Origin: Plantago major
Taxonomy: Eukaryota > Streptophyta > Magnoliopsida > Lamiales > Plantaginaceae
Direction: 5' to 3'
DNA length: 64,000 nt
NCBI GenBank assembly: GCA_026545765.1
Contig: CM048839.1
Coordinates: 4,176,835-4,240,834, forward strand
The translations under genes and the position numbers were made by a program. Positions 61,092 to 64,000 of the stretch are shown one piece after another. The notes under the pieces are model-generated. The model did no database searches, was not told the origin of the DNA, and was given only the letters and a program-made list of their open reading frames with translations. Each line of letters begins with the position of its first letter. Within the stretch, counting starts at the first letter, position 1.

Positions 61092-62993
61092 TAGGGAAAA
61101 TTACAAAAACTACCCCTTAAATATGCCCCCTTTTCACTTTCATCCATAGATTGGTGAGTTTTACGGATTAGCCCAAAATTTACACAGGGTGAATTTAAAA
61201 ATTACATCTACCCCCAAAAGTCAACGGAGGTGATGACATGGCCTGGTAAAATGCTGATGTAGAGGAGGAAGTTGAAATAATGACCAAAATGCCATCCATT
61301 TTTTATTTTAGACTTTGTTTAATTCATTCATTCCTTCCCTTTTCTTTTATTTTATCTTTTCTTTTTCCTCCTTTATTTTTGGCAGTAGTGACAATTGGAT
61401 GTGAATGTAATTACTAGTACATAATTCAGGGACTCTTGCGTGATTGATTTTAAAGTATTTGTCAAGGCTATTTAGTGTATCCATGTGCGAGTCACGTGTG
61501 GGTGAAACTGTAATTGACATAGCATATTACAGGGGCTAATATGTAATTGATTTGAAATAATTTCAAAAAACTAGCCGTTATGTGACCATTTCTTTGTGGT
61601 TTTTTTTTTTTTCCTACAAACCCCTATTTTGAACCATTATTCTCATTCTTAATTTTGCACTCCAATTAATCTTGCACACTTGCTAATAATGACTTAAAGT
61701 AGTTCTTTATCAAGTGCTAAAGTGGTTGCTGGTAGAAGTGGTGAAATTTGTAGGCAATTTGATTGTGTGCGGAGGACGATGATTACATGTTCCACTTCAA
61801 AAGCCAATATGATAAGGTTGTATCACCGTTGCTCTATACATAAACGTAAAAGAACCCCCTTTTTTCGGTTAAATTGATGATTGTAATTCTTGAATGAACA
61901 CTATAGATGATTTTTGGAGATGATAGTATTATGCCGCATCGTTAGGGTTTTTTCGACGTTGTCGGAATTGTATGTTAAAATGAAGTTCCACTTTAATGAT
62001 TCAGGAAAAGTGTATGGAACTTACATGGTTAGCATTGACCAAGAGCAATATGTATACGTATATTAAATTCATAAATAATGTGATGGTTACTGCACTAGAT
62101 AGGTTCCCTTCCTTTGAGAGTCATGGACTGTTTTGCAAACAAGTAAGAACTCTATTATGTCACTATTCACGAGTTTTCATGTTTGTCATGCAACTAAAAA
62201 ACTCGGTTAAGTCATTATTTCATCCGCATAAAATCAAGTTATTATTATTCATCTGTTAAAGGTCCGTTAAACCGAGTTTGTTTAAGTCTTTATGCCAAAT
62301 ATGTGTTTTACCATAAAATGTGACTTAGATGGTACAATGGAACAGCTAGAGTTAAAAAATGATGATGATGATATTAAAGTCATGTTTAAAAGAAACAAGA
62401 AATATATGGAGATCATGATGCATGTTGACGACCATCAAGTAAAAAAAAAAAAAAAAAAAAAAAAACTACTTGAGGTCATTGCGAGCAACTGTGTTCAATT
62501 GGAATTAAAAAACAAGTGAGTAGAAGGGTGAAAAGAGGGGTTTATAGCCAAACGGTCAAGAAATACAGTCACATAACGACTACCTTTTTTTTAAAGAAAA
62601 TTGAAATCAATTACAGATTAACCCCTACTATATGATATGTTAATTACAGTACCATCCCTAATTAAGTGACACGTGGATAGACTGACAACCCATATGAAAT
62701 TCGTTTAAATCAATTACACCTGGATCCCTGAATCGTTAATTGTTAATTACATCCACCTCCAATTGATTAACCATATTTTCTTTTTTGCTTTAATTTAATT
62801 AGATTTTAAATTTAAATTTAATTTAGATTTTCTTTGTTGGAGAGAGAAAATTAATGCCACATGGAGAGAGAGAGAGCGCTTATGTAAGCAAGCTGGTCAA
62901 CGGAAGATGGGGTTTTGGATGTAATTCTCGCCAATCTAGGGTTGAATATGTAATTAAGCCAAATTTAAGGGGTACCTTAAGTAATTCGCCCTA
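61092..62993. mobile_element. Mutator-like element with long inverted ends, 1.9 kb
   Basis: Starts TAGGGAAAATTACAAAAACT and ends with the inverse ...AAGTAATTCGCCCTA. A perfect 10-bp duplication TAATATAATA flanks it (61082-61091, 62994-63003). The ends remain related for hundreds of bases: 61385-61560 (GGGACTCTTGCGTGATTGATTT and following) matches the inverse of 62760-62590, and AAACCCCT occurs on both sides. The middle (61960-62450) holds short open frames. Size, long inverted ends and duplication length fit a Mutator-like element, non-autonomous or degenerate. Confidence 0.75.
61970..62440 (+). pseudogene. Possible MuDR-type transposase N-terminal remnant
   Basis: Forward frames read FHFNDSGKVYGTYMVSIDQE (about 61985-62045), TALDRFPSF and, after a frame change, CFTIKCDLDGTMEQLELKND followed by DDDIKVMFKRN and MEIMMHVDDHQV (about 62304-62440). 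The order (basic strand pair, then D-rich segment, then a terminal beta strand) resembles the MuDR domain found before the transposase in plant Mutator-like proteins. No MULE catalytic domain follows, only poly(A) and the right inverted end. Recognition is by pattern and uncertain. Confidence 0.35.
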
Positions 62994-63003
62994 TAATATA
63001 ATA

Positions 63004-64000
63004 TGGATTCAAAGTGATACACAACAATTCTATAATTATATATAAGTAGGTGGTGTCGTAACCAAACTACACCACAAATGATACGATATACTATAAATAA
63101 ATTACCCACTTGAAACTCAATAAAATCACCAACCCCGAATAATTAAACCCGTGAACTCTTGATCATGGGTTTCTTTTTAACTTACCGACTAATCTACAAG
63201 CTATGTATAAATAATATAACAAACTAATCGAATTTTCCAACAGATTAATGTGCGTGAGATTTCTTTTTCTACTCAATAGATCATTAGTGTGAGTAATGAT
63301 AGAAAACTTGAAAGAATTTAGCTAGCTAATTACATGTCATTAATAAGTTGAATCAGTCAAATTGATCGTCAGTTTAATGCCAACAATAGTTTCATGTTCT
63401 CATTTATAGATATGATATTTTACTCTCGATTTCTTACGTACGAGAATCTTTACACAGCAAAATGCCAATTAACACTATTATGTTACTCTTTATTTTTCAT
63501 ACATAGCATTCCATCTCTTTGATTTTTCTGCAATATACTTATTTATTTTGTTAAGTGATCAAATAGGTTCATCTAAATTATCGGATAGCTAATAAACTCG
63601 TATTAAATATGGCCCGAAGCCCCAACTGTTGGGTTCTCCATTAAAAAGCATATCGTACAAATTAATGATTTTAAAACTTAAAAGATGATTTTCGGTTTAG
63701 TCTATGCTACATCATGTTGTAGTGTATTACAATGTTTAATGTGTTGTCTAGATCAACACTTCAACCACTAGCTAGTTGGCACAAGTGTGGTACAATACAC
63801 TAGACAAAGTGTGGTACAATACACTAGACAAAACGGTGAGTTTCTGATCACGAGAAATTTGCATAATTCTGCTATTGACAGTATTCCATTAAGAGAGCAA
63901 ACAGAGACTTGGACGGAGATAGCCGGATTTTGAACGGAATCTGTTGAATTTGTTGAGGGAAAACAACCTTCGTCTATCAAGTATCAAAACCCCTCTTCGA
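63004..64000. other. Intergenic end of window, no gene seen
   Basis: AT-rich. A 23-bp direct duplication (GTGTGGTACAATACACTAGA) lies at about 63785-63831. The segment 63300-63425 resembles 55460-55580. Confidence 0.55.

Overview
This is a stretch of nuclear DNA from a flowering plant, most likely a eudicot of the Lamiales. Genes are split by short GT-AG introns, the intergenic DNA is very AT-rich, and plant-type LINE, LTR, hAT, CACTA, Mutator-like, Stowaway and Helitron-like repeats are frequent. The 7S globulin gene resembles, from memory, sesame vicilin-like globulins. The order assignment is inference, and the window sequence itself shows no organism label.

Four host genes look complete. 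(1) A seed-storage 7S globulin (vicilin) on + at 15495-18092, 7 exons, 540 aa. (2) An AMT2/MEP-type ammonium transporter on + at 19550-21428, 3 exons, 478 aa. (3) A LONGIFOLIA/TRM-type microtubule-associated protein on + at 45212-48940, 4 exons, 732 aa. (4) A beta-carotene isomerase DWARF27 gene on - at 55925-58022, 7 small exons, 255 aa, reconstructed here by joining exons with consistent phases; one of its introns appears to be GC-AG. These genes act in unrelated processes (seed reserve, nitrogen uptake, cell elongation, strigolactone synthesis), and no operon-like or pathway cluster is implied.

The rest is mobile DNA and unassigned intergenic sequence. From 1 to 14870: a truncated LINE on -, a Helitron-like repeat pair in tandem (2385-6416), a fairly young LINE with intact target-site duplication (6446-9898), and an hAT-like element (10081-14869) with a broken copia-like LTR element nested in it (10372-14501). 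Between AMT and LONGIFOLIA: a 3.2 kb non-autonomous CACTA element (21825-24990) inserted in a C-rich minisatellite, then about 20 kb with no convincing gene but several MITEs, a LINE RNase H relic and a multi-LTR TRIM (41024-41516). After D27: a third Helitron-like copy in inverted orientation (58443-60836) carrying a small Mutator-like MITE, immediately followed by a Stowaway MITE and a 1.9 kb Mutator-like element.

No new defence-like or operonic system was found. The most interesting points are the D27 GC-AG intron and the transposon stack just upstream of it, the expanded Q/G-rich loop of the vicilin with an extra intron inside it, and the Helitron-like family with two internal arrays whose copy number differs in every copy.
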